This document shows positions 17,600 to 27,626 of a stretch of 64,000 nt of DNA, piece by piece. Source of the stretch: Dyella lutea. Its GTDB lineage: Bacteria; Pseudomonadota; Gammaproteobacteria; Xanthomonadales; Rhodanobacteraceae. The DNA is taken from contig NZ_JAMZEK010000002.1 in the NCBI RefSeq assembly GCF_024158035.1, positions 980,676 to 1,044,675 of the forward strand, given 5' to 3'. A model generated the notes under the pieces. It saw nothing but the letters and a program-made list of their open reading frames with translations. It was not told the origin of the DNA and did no database searches. A program made the translations under genes and the position numbers. Numbering within the stretch: position 1 is the stretch's first letter; the number at the start of each line of letters is the position of its first letter.

Positions 17600-20500
17600 A
17601 TGTCACGTCCGTCGATCACGCATCGTCGCTCCATCCTGTCGCCCGTGCGTCTGCTGGCGCCCCTGCTGGGTGTCCTGCTGGTTGCCTGCAGCGGCCATCC
17701 GCAGGGCGACCAGCCCGTGCTGCAGAGCGCGCCGGCACCGGCAGCGAGTGCGGGGAAGAGCCATTCCAGCCATTTCCGGCTGTCGTCGGCGAGCGCCTCG
17801 GTGAAAGATGGCCGCAGCCAGCTCGACCTGGTGTTCGACACCCGGCTGGCGGCGGCGCAGAGCTTCGACCAACTGGTTGCGGTGAATGGCCCGTCCGGAG
17901 AGACCGTCAGCGGCAGCTGGAGCCTGGGCAGTGACGGCACCACGCTCAGCTTTCCGTTCGTCAATCCGGACCGCCGCTATTCCGTCGAGGTAAAGCCCGG
18001 CCTGCTGGCCGCGGATGGGCGCTCGCTGGGCGAGACGGTTCACAAGGACATCTATTCCGGCAATCTGCCGGGGGCGGTCGGATTCGCATCCCACGGCAGC
18101 GTGCTGCCGGCGCGCGGTACGCGCGGGCTGCCGCTGGTGTCGGTGAACGTGCATGACGCTGACATCGAATTCTTCCGGGTCCATGACGACGAGTTGTCGG
18201 ACCTGTTCTGTGCCTACCCGCGCAATGGTCACCGCGACAGCTACGAGCTGGACCACGACCCCTACTGGTACGACACCTGCAGCAAGGACAAGCGGGCCAA
18301 GCGGTCGATCACTGACATGGCCGACTCGGTCTATGCCAACCATTACACGCTGAAGGGCGCGCCGAACGAGCGCACGGTCACCTACATCCCGGTGCAGGAC
18401 GTGCCCGAGCTGTCGCAGCCGGGCGTCTACATGGCCGTGGTGAAGGCCGGCGGCACCTTCCGCGGCGGTTACGACACCGCGGTGTTCTTCGTCAGCGACC
18501 TGGGCCTGCACCTGCGTGTCTACAAGGACAATGTTCTGCTGCACGTCGCCTCGTTGCGCGACGGTACGCCGGTGGCCGGCGTCGACGTCACGGTGCAGGA
18601 CGCTTCTGGCCACACCACGCTGAAGGCCACCACCGACGACGGCGGCAACGCGCTGATGGCCTACCGGGTACGCCCGGCCGACGTGCTGGTGGCGCGGCAC
18701 GGCAAGGATGTCTCGGTGCTGCCGTTCAACCGTCCCGCGCTGGACGTGTCCAACTTCGACATCACCGGGCGCAAGCAGGCGCCGTTCGAGGTGTACGCGT
18801 GGTCGGGGCGAGATCTCTACCGCCCCGGCGAGACGTTGCACGCCTCGGCGTTGTTGCGCGATGCGGACGGCAAGCCGATGAAGGCGCAGTCGCTGTTCGT
18901 GCGCGTACGCCAGCCTGATGGGCGCACGCTGGCCGATACCCGGCTGGAGCCCAAGGCACTCAACTACTACGACCTCAGCGAGGCGATCCCGGCCGATGCC
19001 GCCACCGGGCTGTGGCAACTGGAGTTCCGCCTCGACCCGGCCAGCAAGGAGTCGGTGCAGGCGTTCCCGTTCCATGTGGAGGAGTTCCTGCCCGAGCGCC
19101 TGAAGGTGACGCTGGACAGCCCGCAGGCGCGGCTGGCGCCGGACGAGCCGCTGCAGCTGAAAGTGGCCTCGAGCTACCTGTACGGTGCGCCGGCCGCCGG
19201 CAACCGCTTTACCGCCAAGCTGCTGGTGTCGCCGGAAGTGCACCCGGTCGCCAGCATGAAGGACACCTTCTTCGGCGATCCCACGGTGGACCTGCCCAAG
19301 TCGGCGGATGACGTCGTCGACACCAAGCTCGATACCCAGGGCGCACTGGACCAGGATGTGCCACTTCCCGACGACGTGAAGCCGGTCGCGCCGCTGGCGG
19401 TGACGTTGTCCGGCAGCGTTTACGAGACCGGCGGCCGCGCCGTCACCCGCCTGCTCAAGCGCACCTACTGGCCGGCGGACCGCCTGGTCGGCGTGCGGCC
19501 GGAGTTCGATCCGAAGCAGGGCGCGGAGAGCGAGGCGCCAGCGGGTTTCGAGATCGTCCGCGTCAACGCCGAGGGGCAGCGCATCGCCGGTCACCATCTG
19601 AAGGTGCGACTGCAGCGCGAGCTGCGCGACTTCTACTGGCTGTACGAGCGCAACGGCGGCTGGAAGGCCGACGCCAATGCCAGCCTGCAGCTGGTCGACG
19701 AAAAGGACGTCGACGTCGGCGCCAGCGGCACCACCCGCGTCGAGTTTCCGGTGCAGTGGGGCAGCTACCGTGTCGAGGTGTACGACCCGGACACGAAGCT
19801 GACCACGGTGTTCCCGTTCTTCGCCGGCTACAGCTGGGATGACGAGAACCTGGGCAAGGAGGCGCGTCCGGACAAGGTGAAGCTGGCGCTGGACAAGGCA
19901 CGCTATCGCGCCGGCGACACCATGAAGGTCACCGTCACGCCGCCGCATGACGGCCCCGGCGTGCTGATGGTCGAGTCCGATCACCTGCTGTACCTGAAGG
20001 ACATCGATGCCAAGGCCGGATCGACCTTCTCGATCCCCGTCACCAAGGACTGGGAGCGCCACGACGTGTACGTGGTCGCGCTGGTGTTCCGCGGCGGCGA
20101 GGCCACCGAGCGCACCACACCCGCGCGCGCGATGGGCGTGGAATACGTGACGATGGACCGCAACGACCGGCGCATCCCGCTCACGCTCAAGGCGCCCTCG
20201 CTGATGCGTCCGGGCAACCCGCTGGACGTGACGGTGCAGGCCACCGGTCTGGCCGGCAAGGAGGGCTACGTCACCCTGTCGGCAGTCGACCAGGGCGTCA
20301 TCAACATCACCGACTACCCGGTACCCGACGCCTGGTCATGGATGTTCGCCAAGCGCGCGCTGGCGACCGAGGCATACGACCTTTACAGCCGCCTGATCGA
20401 GGCGATGGACGGCGACACCGGGCGCCTGCGCTACGGCGGCGACATGAGCGGACCGGCGCTGCCGAAGGCCGCGCGCATCAACCCCAAGGTGAAGATCGTC

Positions 20501-22591
20501 GACCTGTTCGCCGGCCCCGTGGCGTTCGACGCGCAGGGGCGGGCGCAGCTGCATGTGGACGTCCCCGATTTCAACGGCAGCCTGCGGCTGAGCGCGCTGG
20601 CCTTCACCGCCGACCGTTTCGGCAACGCCGATGGCGCGATCACCGTGCGGGCACCGCTGGTGGTCGAGCCCAGCACGCCGCGCGTGATGGCGGCCGGGGA
20701 CAAGGCGGTGGTCAGCCTCGACCTGAAGAACCTCTCGGGCAAGGACGGCACCGCCCGGGTCAAGGTCACCACCACCGGGCCGGTGCGGCTGGAGCACGGT
20801 GAGCAGAGCGTGCCGTTGAAGGACGGCGCCGGCACCACGCTCACGCTGCCGGTGACGGCCTTGCCCGGCGCCGCGGTGGCCGGCGTCGACATCCACGCCC
20901 AGCTCAACGACTACCAGGTCGATCGCCACTTCGAATTCGCCGTGCGTCCGGCCTGGCCGGAGGTGCTGCGCACCCGGCCGATGGCGCTGGAGGGCGGCAA
21001 GGCGGTCACGCTGGGCAGCGAACAGCTCGCCGGGCTGATTCCGGCCACGGTGCATGCGCGGCTGAGCCTGAGCACGTTGCCGCCGCTACCCTATGGCTCG
21101 GCGCTGCGTGACATCCTCAGGTACCCGTATGGCTGTATCGAGCAGACCACCAGCAAGGGCTATGCGGCGCTGATCCTGGATGGCGACACGGCGAAGGCGC
21201 TGGGGCTGCCACCGATGGCGCCAGCCACGCGTCAGGCCGCGGTGGAAGGGGCGCTGTCGCGTATCGCCTCGTTCCAGGCCGCGAACGGGCACTTCAGTTT
21301 CTGGGGCGGCACCAGCCCGATCATGACCTTCACCACGCCGTATGTGGTGGACTTCATGCTCGATGCCCGCGATGCCGGTTTTGCCGTACCCCAGGACGTG
21401 CTGCAGAAAGCGCTGCAGCGGCTCAGCGACGACCTGCTGGCCGGCGGCCACCCTTACTACGGCTACGAGCACCACGACCACATGCGCATTGCCGACGAGG
21501 CCTATTCCGGCTTCGTGCTGGCCCGCGTGAACCGCGCGCCGCTGGGCACGCTGCGGGCGATCTTCGACAACGAGCGAAGCAAGCTGGTCGGTCCGCTGCC
21601 GCTGGTCCACTTCGGCATCGCATTCAAGTTGATGGGCGACAACGAGCGCGCGCAGAAGGCGATCGCCGAGGCCTTCGCCTGGAACAAGGAGCGCCCGTGG
21701 TACGTCGGCGACTACGGCTCGGACCTGCGCGATCTCGCCCTGATGGTGGCGCTCACCCACACCTACGGCCTGAACAAGCCGGAATACGACGCCAAGCTGA
21801 TCGACTGGGCGCGCAACGTCGACACCTACGTGCGCGGCCGCAAACAGGAGGACCCGCTGTTCTTCTGGTCCTGGTCCTACCTGAGCACCCAGGAGCAGGT
21901 GGCGATCGCCCGTGTGGCCAAGGCCTTCGGTGCCGCCGGTTCGGCGCCGCTGGCCGCCTCGATCACCGTCGGCGGCAAGACCGAGCAGGCGCCGGAGGCG
22001 CGCGTGTGGACGCGCGACCTCGACGCGGCCGAGCTGGCCTCGGGGGTGCGCCTGCAGCCGACCGGCGACGCCACCGTGTTCGCGACGCTGGACACGGCCG
22101 GCATCACCAAGGCGCCGCCGCCGCCCGACGACAGCCAGGTCGACGTGCGCCGCAGCTACTTCACCACCGACGGCAAGCCGTGGAACGGCGACACGCTGAA
22201 GGAGGGCGACACGCTGATCGTCGAGCTGACCATCGAGGCGCGCACTTACATGCCTGACGCGATGGTCACCGACCTGCTGCCCGGCGGCCTTGAAGTGGAG
22301 AACCTCAACCTCAGCGGTGCCCAGCAGTGGGCCGGTGTGGTCATCGACGGTATCGACCTGCAGCAGCACGACTCGGCCGCCCAGGTGCAGCACGAGGAGT
22401 ACCGCGACGACCGCTACGCCGCTGCGCTGAAGCTCGACCGCGGCGACGCGGCCCACGTGTTCTACCTGGTGCGCGCCGTGACGCCGGGTACCTACACCGT
22501 ACCGCCGCCGCAGGTGGAGGACATGTACCGACCGGCGATCCGCGGCATCGGCAAGTTCGACCCGACACAGATCAAGGTGGTGGAGCCCTGA
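17600..22591 (+). CDS. Bacterial alpha-2-macroglobulin lipoprotein (YfhM-type)
   Basis: A 1663-residue periplasmic protease trap. The lipoprotein signal ends in LLGVLLVACSG. MG-type beta domains follow, including FEVYAWSGRDLYRPGETLHASALLRD and the bacterial MG segments. The thioester motif CxEQ is intact as YPYGCIEQTTSKG (Cys 1179, Gln 1182), followed by the alpha/alpha thioester domain. It is thought to trap proteases from attackers that breach the outer membrane, covalently through the thioester. The gene for penicillin-binding protein 1C follows, the standard partner in proteobacteria (E. coli yfhM-pbpC). GGGAGAGG precedes the ATG. Between the two genes is a long REP-like hairpin. Confidence 0.95.
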   Translation: MSRPSITHRRSILSPVRLLAPLLGVLLVACSGHPQGDQPVLQSAPAPAASAGKSHSSHFRLSSASASVKDGRSQLDLVFDTRLAAAQSFDQLVAVNGPSGETVSGSWSLGSDGTTLSFPFVNPDRRYSVEVKPGLLAADGRSLGETVHKDIYSGNLPGAVGFASHGSVLPARGTRGLPLVSVNVHDADIEFFRVHDDELSDLFCAYPRNGHRDSYELDHDPYWYDTCSKDKRAKRSITDMADSVYANHYTLKGAPNERTVTYIPVQDVPELSQPGVYMAVVKAGGTFRGGYDTAVFFVSDLGLHLRVYKDNVLLHVASLRDGTPVAGVDVTVQDASGHTTLKATTDDGGNALMAYRVRPADVLVARHGKDVSVLPFNRPALDVSNFDITGRKQAPFEVYAWSGRDLYRPGETLHASALLRDADGKPMKAQSLFVRVRQPDGRTLADTRLEPKALNYYDLSEAIPADAATGLWQLEFRLDPASKESVQAFPFHVEEFLPERLKVTLDSPQARLAPDEPLQLKVASSYLYGAPAAGNRFTAKLLVSPEVHPVASMKDTFFGDPTVDLPKSADDVVDTKLDTQGALDQDVPLPDDVKPVAPLAVTLSGSVYETGGRAVTRLLKRTYWPADRLVGVRPEFDPKQGAESEAPAGFEIVRVNAEGQRIAGHHLKVRLQRELRDFYWLYERNGGWKADANASLQLVDEKDVDVGASGTTRVEFPVQWGSYRVEVYDPDTKLTTVFPFFAGYSWDDENLGKEARPDKVKLALDKARYRAGDTMKVTVTPPHDGPGVLMVESDHLLYLKDIDAKAGSTFSIPVTKDWERHDVYVVALVFRGGEATERTTPARAMGVEYVTMDRNDRRIPLTLKAPSLMRPGNPLDVTVQATGLAGKEGYVTLSAVDQGVINITDYPVPDAWSWMFAKRALATEAYDLYSRLIEAMDGDTGRLRYGGDMSGPALPKAARINPKVKIVDLFAGPVAFDAQGRAQLHVDVPDFNGSLRLSALAFTADRFGNADGAITVRAPLVVEPSTPRVMAAGDKAVVSLDLKNLSGKDGTARVKVTTTGPVRLEHGEQSVPLKDGAGTTLTLPVTALPGAAVAGVDIHAQLNDYQVDRHFEFAVRPAWPEVLRTRPMALEGGKAVTLGSEQLAGLIPATVHARLSLSTLPPLPYGSALRDILRYPYGCIEQTTSKGYAALILDGDTAKALGLPPMAPATRQAAVEGALSRIASFQAANGHFSFWGGTSPIMTFTTPYVVDFMLDARDAGFAVPQDVLQKALQRLSDDLLAGGHPYYGYEHHDHMRIADEAYSGFVLARVNRAPLGTLRAIFDNERSKLVGPLPLVHFGIAFKLMGDNERAQKAIAEAFAWNKERPWYVGDYGSDLRDLALMVALTHTYGLNKPEYDAKLIDWARNVDTYVRGRKQEDPLFFWSWSYLSTQEQVAIARVAKAFGAAGSAPLAASITVGGKTEQAPEARVWTRDLDAAELASGVRLQPTGDATVFATLDTAGITKAPPPPDDSQVDVRRSYFTTDGKPWNGDTLKEGDTLIVELTIEARTYMPDAMVTDLLPGGLEVENLNLSGAQQWAGVVIDGIDLQQHDSAAQVQHEEYRDDRYAAALKLDRGDAAHVFYLVRAVTPGTYTVPPPQVEDMYRPAIRGIGKFDPTQIKVVEP

Positions 22592-22601
22592 CGCTGGCGT
22601 T

Positions 22602-22670
22602 GTAGGAGTGCACCCTGTGCGCGACGGTTCCTGAAACAAAAAAACCGTCGCGCACAGGGTGCGCTCCTAC
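22602..22670. repeat. REP-type long inverted repeat between A2M and pbpC
   Basis: Two 28-base arms (22602-22629 and 22643-22670) pair with a single T/G difference around a 13-base loop. The core reads CACCCTGTGCGCGACGGTT. The arm sequence GGAGNGCACCCTGTGCGCGAC matches a repeat class I recall as common between genes in Rhodanobacteraceae and relatives. The right arm ends 22 bases before the pbpC start codon, so it could act as an mRNA stabiliser for A2M or reduce read-through into pbpC. Confidence 0.8.
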
Positions 22671-22692
22671 GGGCCAAGCGGACGTCGTGCCG

Positions 22693-25068
22693 ATGAAGAC
22701 AGATCCCGCCAAAAAGCCCCCCCGGCACTCCCGCTTGCGACGCTGGCTGCTTCGCCTCGGCATCGCGACGGGCGTGCTACTGCTCGTGGCCGCGATTCTC
22801 GACCGCCTGTTCCCGTTGCCGCTGCCGAAGCCCGACGGCGGCAGCACGGTGGTGCTCGCGCGGGACGGCACGCCGTTGCGCGCGTTCGCCGACAGCGACG
22901 GCGTGTGGCGCTACCCGGTCACAGTGGACAGCGTGTCGCCGCTGTATCTCACCGCGCTGCTGGGCTACGAGGACCGCTGGTTCTACCGTCATCCGGGAGT
23001 GAACCCCTATGCCCTGGCGCGGGGCCTCGCGGGTGGGCTGCTGCACGGGCACATCGTTTCGGGCGGCTCGACCCTGACCATGCAGGTGGCGCGGATCATC
23101 GAGCCGATCCCGCACACCTACGGTGGCAAGTTCATCCAGATCCTGCGCGCGCTGCAGCTGGAGGTGCATCTCAGCAAGCGGCAGATCCTCGAGCTGTACC
23201 TCAACCATGCGCCGTTCGGCGGGCCGATCCAGGGCGTGGATGCCGCTTCGTGGGCCTACCTGGGCAAACCGGCGGCACAGTTGTCGCGGGCCGAGGCGGC
23301 GTTGCTGGCGGTGCTGCCGCAGGCGCCCAGCCGGTTGCGGCCGGACCGGCATCCCGATGCGGCCCGTGCCGCCCGCGACAAGGTGCTGGCACGCCTGCGC
23401 GACGAGGGCATCTGGACCGCCGCACAGGTGCGCGCGGCGCGGATCGAGCCAGTGGTGGCGCGTTCGCTGCGTGCGCCGCTGTCGGCCGCACTGCTGGCCG
23501 AACGCCTGCATCGCGAACAGCCGCGGGCGCGGCGGATCATCACCACCATCGATGCGGACCTGCAACGCGCGGCAGAAGACCGCGTCAGCGACTACCTCTC
23601 GCGCCTGCCGCGCCACACCACGGCGGCTCTGCTGGTGGTGGACAACGCGACCCACAAGGCGCGGGTCTACCTGGGCACCAGCGACTTCGCCGATCCGGAC
23701 CGCCACGGCTACGTCGACATGGTGCAGGCGCCGCGCTCGCCGGGCTCCACGCTCAAACCGTTCCTCTACGGGCTGGCGCTGGACGACGGGCTGATCACCT
23801 CCGAGAGCCTGCTGGTCGACGCCCCCCAGGATTTCGACGGCTACCAGCCGGGCAATTTCGACGAGGCGTTTTCCGGCCCGGTCGGCGTCGCCGAGGCGCT
23901 GCAGCGCTCGCTCAACGTGCCGGCGGTGGACGTGCTCGACCGGGTCGGGCCGAACCGTTTCGTGGCGCGGCTGGCCGCCGGTGGCGTGGACCTGGGCCTG
24001 CCGGCGGGCGCGAAGCCGAACCTGTCGATCATCCTCGGTGGCGCGGCGACCACGCTGGAGAACCTGGTGGGCGCCTACTCGGCGTTTGCCGATCGGGGCA
24101 TCGCAGCGCCACCGCGCTACACCCCGCAGCAACCGTTGCAGCCGCGACGCATGCTGTCGCCGGGGGCGGCGTGGATCATCCGCGACATCCTCGCGCACAA
24201 CCCGGCGGACGTGGAGGGTGCACCACTGGCCGGTGCCGTGAACCGTCATGCCGCCGTGGCCTGGAAGACCGGTACCAGTTACGGCTATCGCGATGCGTGG
24301 GCGATCGGTGTCACCGACCAGTTCACCATCGGCGTGTGGATAGGCCGGCCGGACGGCACCCCATCGCCCGGCCAGTACGGCGCGGTGACCGCCTTGCCGC
24401 TGCTGTTCCAGGTCGTCGACATGCTGCCCGTGCGCGGCGCGGCGGCACGCTTCGTCCAGCCGACCAGCGTGCGCTCGCAGGTGATCTGCTGGCCGCTCGG
24501 CGGCACGCAGGCCGACACCGATCCTGCCCAGTGCCGGCAGCGGCGCACGGCCTGGGTGCTCGATGGCGCGGTTCCACCGACCTTCGCCGAGCGTGGACTG
24601 GGTGCCTGGTCGGCCGGCCTTCTGACCTTGCGCATGGACGGCAACGGGCGGCGCCTCAGCGCGACCTGTAGGGGGCAGGGCGAGCATGTCGAGCGCGTCG
24701 CGCGCTGGCCCGCGCTGGCCTCGCCCTGGCTAGACGCCGACGATCGCGCAGCCTCCGCCCTGCCGCCGCTGGCGCCGGGCTGTCCGGCAGACTCGCTGGA
24801 CGATGCCGAACCGATCCGCATTGCCGGCATCGCCGACGGCACGCGCCTGCGCCGTGCGCCGAACAGCAGCGAGCCGCTGCGCGTGACCCTGCATGCGCTG
24901 GGGGTCAGCGGCAGCGTGCAGTGGTTGCTGGACGGCCGCCTGCGGGGCACCACGCAAGACGCGCACAGCATTCTGTTGCAGCTCGGCCAGCCCGGGGGGC
25001 ACACCATCACCGCGCTCAGTGCGAAGGGTGCGTGGAGTTCGCTGCGGGTCGACGTCGCCGCACCCTGA
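22693..25068 (+). CDS. pbpC: Penicillin-binding protein 1C
   Basis: A 791-residue bifunctional peptidoglycan synthase. One N-terminal membrane anchor (about residues 17-36) is followed by the GT51 transglycosylase with catalytic Glu 93 in GYEDRWFYRHPGVN, then GGSTLTMQVAR and KRQILELYLN. The transpeptidase has the active Ser 352 in SPGSTLKPF, SLNVPA (SxN) and WKTGTSYGYRDAW (KTG). The C-terminal ~90 residues are the PBP1C-specific beta domain (APNSSEPLRVTLHALGVSGSV). It probably repairs peptidoglycan with alpha-2-macroglobulin as partner. An in-frame GTG at 22687 is an alternative start; neither has a strong ribosome binding site. Confidence 0.95.
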   Translation: MKTDPAKKPPRHSRLRRWLLRLGIATGVLLLVAAILDRLFPLPLPKPDGGSTVVLARDGTPLRAFADSDGVWRYPVTVDSVSPLYLTALLGYEDRWFYRHPGVNPYALARGLAGGLLHGHIVSGGSTLTMQVARIIEPIPHTYGGKFIQILRALQLEVHLSKRQILELYLNHAPFGGPIQGVDAASWAYLGKPAAQLSRAEAALLAVLPQAPSRLRPDRHPDAARAARDKVLARLRDEGIWTAAQVRAARIEPVVARSLRAPLSAALLAERLHREQPRARRIITTIDADLQRAAEDRVSDYLSRLPRHTTAALLVVDNATHKARVYLGTSDFADPDRHGYVDMVQAPRSPGSTLKPFLYGLALDDGLITSESLLVDAPQDFDGYQPGNFDEAFSGPVGVAEALQRSLNVPAVDVLDRVGPNRFVARLAAGGVDLGLPAGAKPNLSIILGGAATTLENLVGAYSAFADRGIAAPPRYTPQQPLQPRRMLSPGAAWIIRDILAHNPADVEGAPLAGAVNRHAAVAWKTGTSYGYRDAWAIGVTDQFTIGVWIGRPDGTPSPGQYGAVTALPLLFQVVDMLPVRGAAARFVQPTSVRSQVICWPLGGTQADTDPAQCRQRRTAWVLDGAVPPTFAERGLGAWSAGLLTLRMDGNGRRLSATCRGQGEHVERVARWPALASPWLDADDRAASALPPLAPGCPADSLDDAEPIRIAGIADGTRLRRAPNSSEPLRVTLHALGVSGSVQWLLDGRLRGTTQDAHSILLQLGQPGGHTITALSAKGAWSSLRVDVAAP

Positions 25069-25126
25069 GTCGCGCACGGCTCCCGGTGCAGCCTTAGGAT
25101 GCAGCCTTTCCACCCGGGGGCGCTCC

Positions 25127-26623
25127 ATGTTCGACGAGTACGCACAGCACGATGCCACCGCGCTGGCCGCGCTGATCGCCCGCCGCGAGGTCTCCGCCAC
25201 CGAGGTGCTGGAAGCTGCGCTTGCGCGTGCCGCCGAGGTGAACCCTGCACTGGCGGCGATCTGCCTGCCGATGGAGGACATCGCCCGCGGGCGGGCGGCC
25301 GGTCCGCTGTCCGGCCCGTTCGCCGGCGTGCCGTTCCTGCTCAAGGACATGGCGCAGGACCATGCCGGCGTACCCAGCCCCTCCGGCAGCCGGGCGCTGC
25401 GTCACTGGGTGCCAGACCACCACAGCGAAGTGGTCCGGCGCTTCCTCGACGCGGGCCTGGTGGTGTTCGGCAAGACCAGCTCGCCGGAGTTCGCGCTGAA
25501 GGCCGAGACCGCGCCGCGCGTATGGCCGCAGCCGACACGCAATCCCTGGGATCCCGCGCGCACGCCGGGCGGCTCGTCGGGCGGCGCGGCCGCGGCGGTC
25601 GCTGCGGGCATCGTGCCGGTGGCCGGCGCTTCGGACGGCGGCGGTTCGATCCGCATCCCGGCGGCCTACTGCGGCCTGTTCGGGCTGCGTCCCTCGCGCG
25701 GGCGCGTGCCCAACGGGCCCGACGAAGCCGAGCACTGGGAGGGGGCTTCCAGCCACCATGTGATCAGCCGCAGCGTGCGCGACTCCGCCCGCATGCTCGA
25801 CGCCATCGCCGGTGCGGAGCACGGCGCGCCCTTCGTCATCGCGCCACCCTTGCAGTCCTGGGCCGACGCGATCGCCCGGCCACCCCGGCGTCTGCGCATC
25901 GGCTTCAGTACCCGTTCGCCGCTCGGCACGCCGGTCCATGCCCAGTGCGTGGCGGCAGTGCAGTGCGCGACGAGGTTGCTGGCGGATCTCGGACACCACG
26001 TGGAGGAGGCCGCGCCCGCGGTCGATGGCCCGGACCTGGCGCGTTGCTACGTCACCATGTACTTCGGCCAGACCGCGGCGGCGATGGCCCGGGCGCGGGC
26101 ACTGACCGGTGCCGGCGACGACGGTTTCGAACTGGAGACACGGATCCTCGGCCTGCTCGGACGGACCGTGAGCGCGGGCGAGTACGTCAGCCGGCATGCG
26201 CGCTGGAACGGCTTTAGCCATGCATTGGCGGACTTCCACCGGCGCTATGACCTCTACCTCACGCCTACCACCGCGCAGCCACCCAACCGCATCGGCGAGC
26301 TCGACACGCCGCCGGACCAGCAGCGACTGGCCCGGCTGGTACTTGCGTTGCGCGCCGGTCGCCTGCTGATGCTCACCGGCATGGTCGACGAATTGGTGGA
26401 AGCCAGTCTGTCGCGCGTGCCGTTCACCCAGTTGTCCAACCTCACCGGCACGCCGAGCATGTCGGTGCCGCTGCACTGGGCGGCAGTCGAGGAGGGCGGC
26501 CCGGCGCTGCCGTTCGGCGTGCAGTTCGTCGCGCCTTTCGGCGACGAGGCGACGCTGTTGCAGCTGGCCGCCCAGCTCGAGCAGGCTGCGCCGTGGGGCG
26601 GTCGCCGGCCGCCCGAGCCGTGA
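25127..26623 (+). CDS. Amidase-signature-family amidase
   Basis: A 498-residue amidase. The Ser-cisSer-Lys triad is visible: Lys in PFLLKDMAQDHAG (about residue 70), cis-Ser in ARTPGGSSGGAAAAVAAGIVP and the nucleophilic Ser in SDGGGSIRIPAAYCGLFGLRPS. Family members hydrolyse carboxylic amides or transfer ammonia (GatA-like), but no GatB/GatC is nearby and the sequence reads as a general amidase. The downstream GST-like gene starts 31 bases after the stop and may be co-transcribed. Confidence 0.92.
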   Translation: MFDEYAQHDATALAALIARREVSATEVLEAALARAAEVNPALAAICLPMEDIARGRAAGPLSGPFAGVPFLLKDMAQDHAGVPSPSGSRALRHWVPDHHSEVVRRFLDAGLVVFGKTSSPEFALKAETAPRVWPQPTRNPWDPARTPGGSSGGAAAAVAAGIVPVAGASDGGGSIRIPAAYCGLFGLRPSRGRVPNGPDEAEHWEGASSHHVISRSVRDSARMLDAIAGAEHGAPFVIAPPLQSWADAIARPPRRLRIGFSTRSPLGTPVHAQCVAAVQCATRLLADLGHHVEEAAPAVDGPDLARCYVTMYFGQTAAAMARARALTGAGDDGFELETRILGLLGRTVSAGEYVSRHARWNGFSHALADFHRRYDLYLTPTTAQPPNRIGELDTPPDQQRLARLVLALRAGRLLMLTGMVDELVEASLSRVPFTQLSNLTGTPSMSVPLHWAAVEEGGPALPFGVQFVAPFGDEATLLQLAAQLEQAAPWGGRRPPEP

Positions 26624-26654
26624 TGGACCCGTCGCACGTTTTCCGGAGTCGAGA

Positions 26655-27281
26655 GTGAATCCAGACCTACCCCTGTTGATCGGTCGCAGCAGCTCCCACT
26701 TCACGCGCGTCGCGCGCATCGTCGCGGCCGAGCTTGGCGTCGGGCTGGCCTTCCAGCCGGTCTACGACCTCGGCTCGCGCGACAGCGCCGATTACGGCGG
26801 CAACCCGGCGATGAAGCTGCCGGTGCTTCGGCTCGGTGGCGAGGCAGTGTTCGGCACCGAGAACATCTGCCGCACCCTGGCAGGGCGCTTTCCCGGCGAT
26901 GCCCGCATCGTGTGGACCGAGCAGTTGCCCGGGCCGGCCGCACGCAACGCGCAGGAAATGGTCTGGCACGCAATGGCGGCGCAGGTGCAACTCGTATTCG
27001 GCACGCAGGCGGCCGGCCTGCCTGCGGACAACCTCTACTTCGTCAAGGCGGCAGAGGGCATGGCGCAGGTGCTGGCCTGGCTCGATGCGCATGTCGACCA
27101 GGTGCTGGCCGGCTTGCCGCCGCGCGAGCTGAGCCTGCTGGAGGTCACGCTGTTCTGCCTGCTCGAGCACCTGGATTTCCGCCCGACGGTGTCACTCGTG
27201 CCCTTTGTGTCGCTGGCCGCCCACGTCCGGCGCTTCGGCCAGCGTGAATCTGCATGCCATACGCACTATCACTTCGACTAA
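26655..27281 (+). CDS. GST-like thioredoxin-fold protein
   Basis: A 208-residue protein starting at a GTG with CGGAGTCGAGA upstream. The N-terminal domain has a GST look (LLIGRSSSHFTRVARIVAAELGVGLAFQPV; NPAMKLPVLRLGGEAVFGTENICRTL, with cis-Pro before VLRL and a TEN in the gamma-glutamyl-binding position). The C-terminal half is helical (AAEGMAQVLAWLDAHVDQVL). The catalytic position is Ser/His rich rather than Tyr. Probably a glutathione-dependent or glutathione-binding protein; substrate unknown. Confidence 0.75.
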   Translation: MNPDLPLLIGRSSSHFTRVARIVAAELGVGLAFQPVYDLGSRDSADYGGNPAMKLPVLRLGGEAVFGTENICRTLAGRFPGDARIVWTEQLPGPAARNAQEMVWHAMAAQVQLVFGTQAAGLPADNLYFVKAAEGMAQVLAWLDAHVDQVLAGLPPRELSLLEVTLFCLLEHLDFRPTVSLVPFVSLAAHVRRFGQRESACHTHYHFD

Positions 27282-27626
27282 CCGCCGGGCTGAGCCCCAG
27301 CCCGCGCTTTTGCGCGGCGACCTCCCGGCGGCGGCTGACCGACGCTTTCCCGGGCGCGCCGGAAAACCGCCGGCGTGCGTCGCCGGCACCCGCGTCGATC
27401 GTGCGCTGTTACGCCAAGTCACTGAAATGAGAGGACGGCCGCGTCGTTGACGCCGCTGGCCTGTCTTTTGCTTTCTGCGTCCCGGAGCTCGACCCGTCGG
27501 GACAACCGAGGCCTTTTTGCCGTCGCACACGCGAGGCAGGCGAGGAAGGGGCGTATCGATCGGCGGGTGACAGCTCGAGTGACGCTTCCGTTCAAGAACC
27601 TTCATCATCGACAAGGGACCTCTCGT
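27282..27626. other. Intergenic region before the trimeric autotransporter
   Basis: It opens with a GC-rich hairpin, CGGGCTG-AGCCC-CAGCCCG (27286-27304), followed by CGCTTTTGCGC, a possible terminator for the GST-like gene. The remaining ~300 bases have no convincing ORF; the frame open from 27447 into the autotransporter gene lacks a ribosome binding site and is probably leader. No clear promoter consensus is seen. Confidence 0.5.

Noticed and set aside
17603..20062. 819-codon minus-strand frame opposite the A2M gene
   Set aside because: Antisense shadow of a strongly coding gene with typical motifs; no ribosome binding site.
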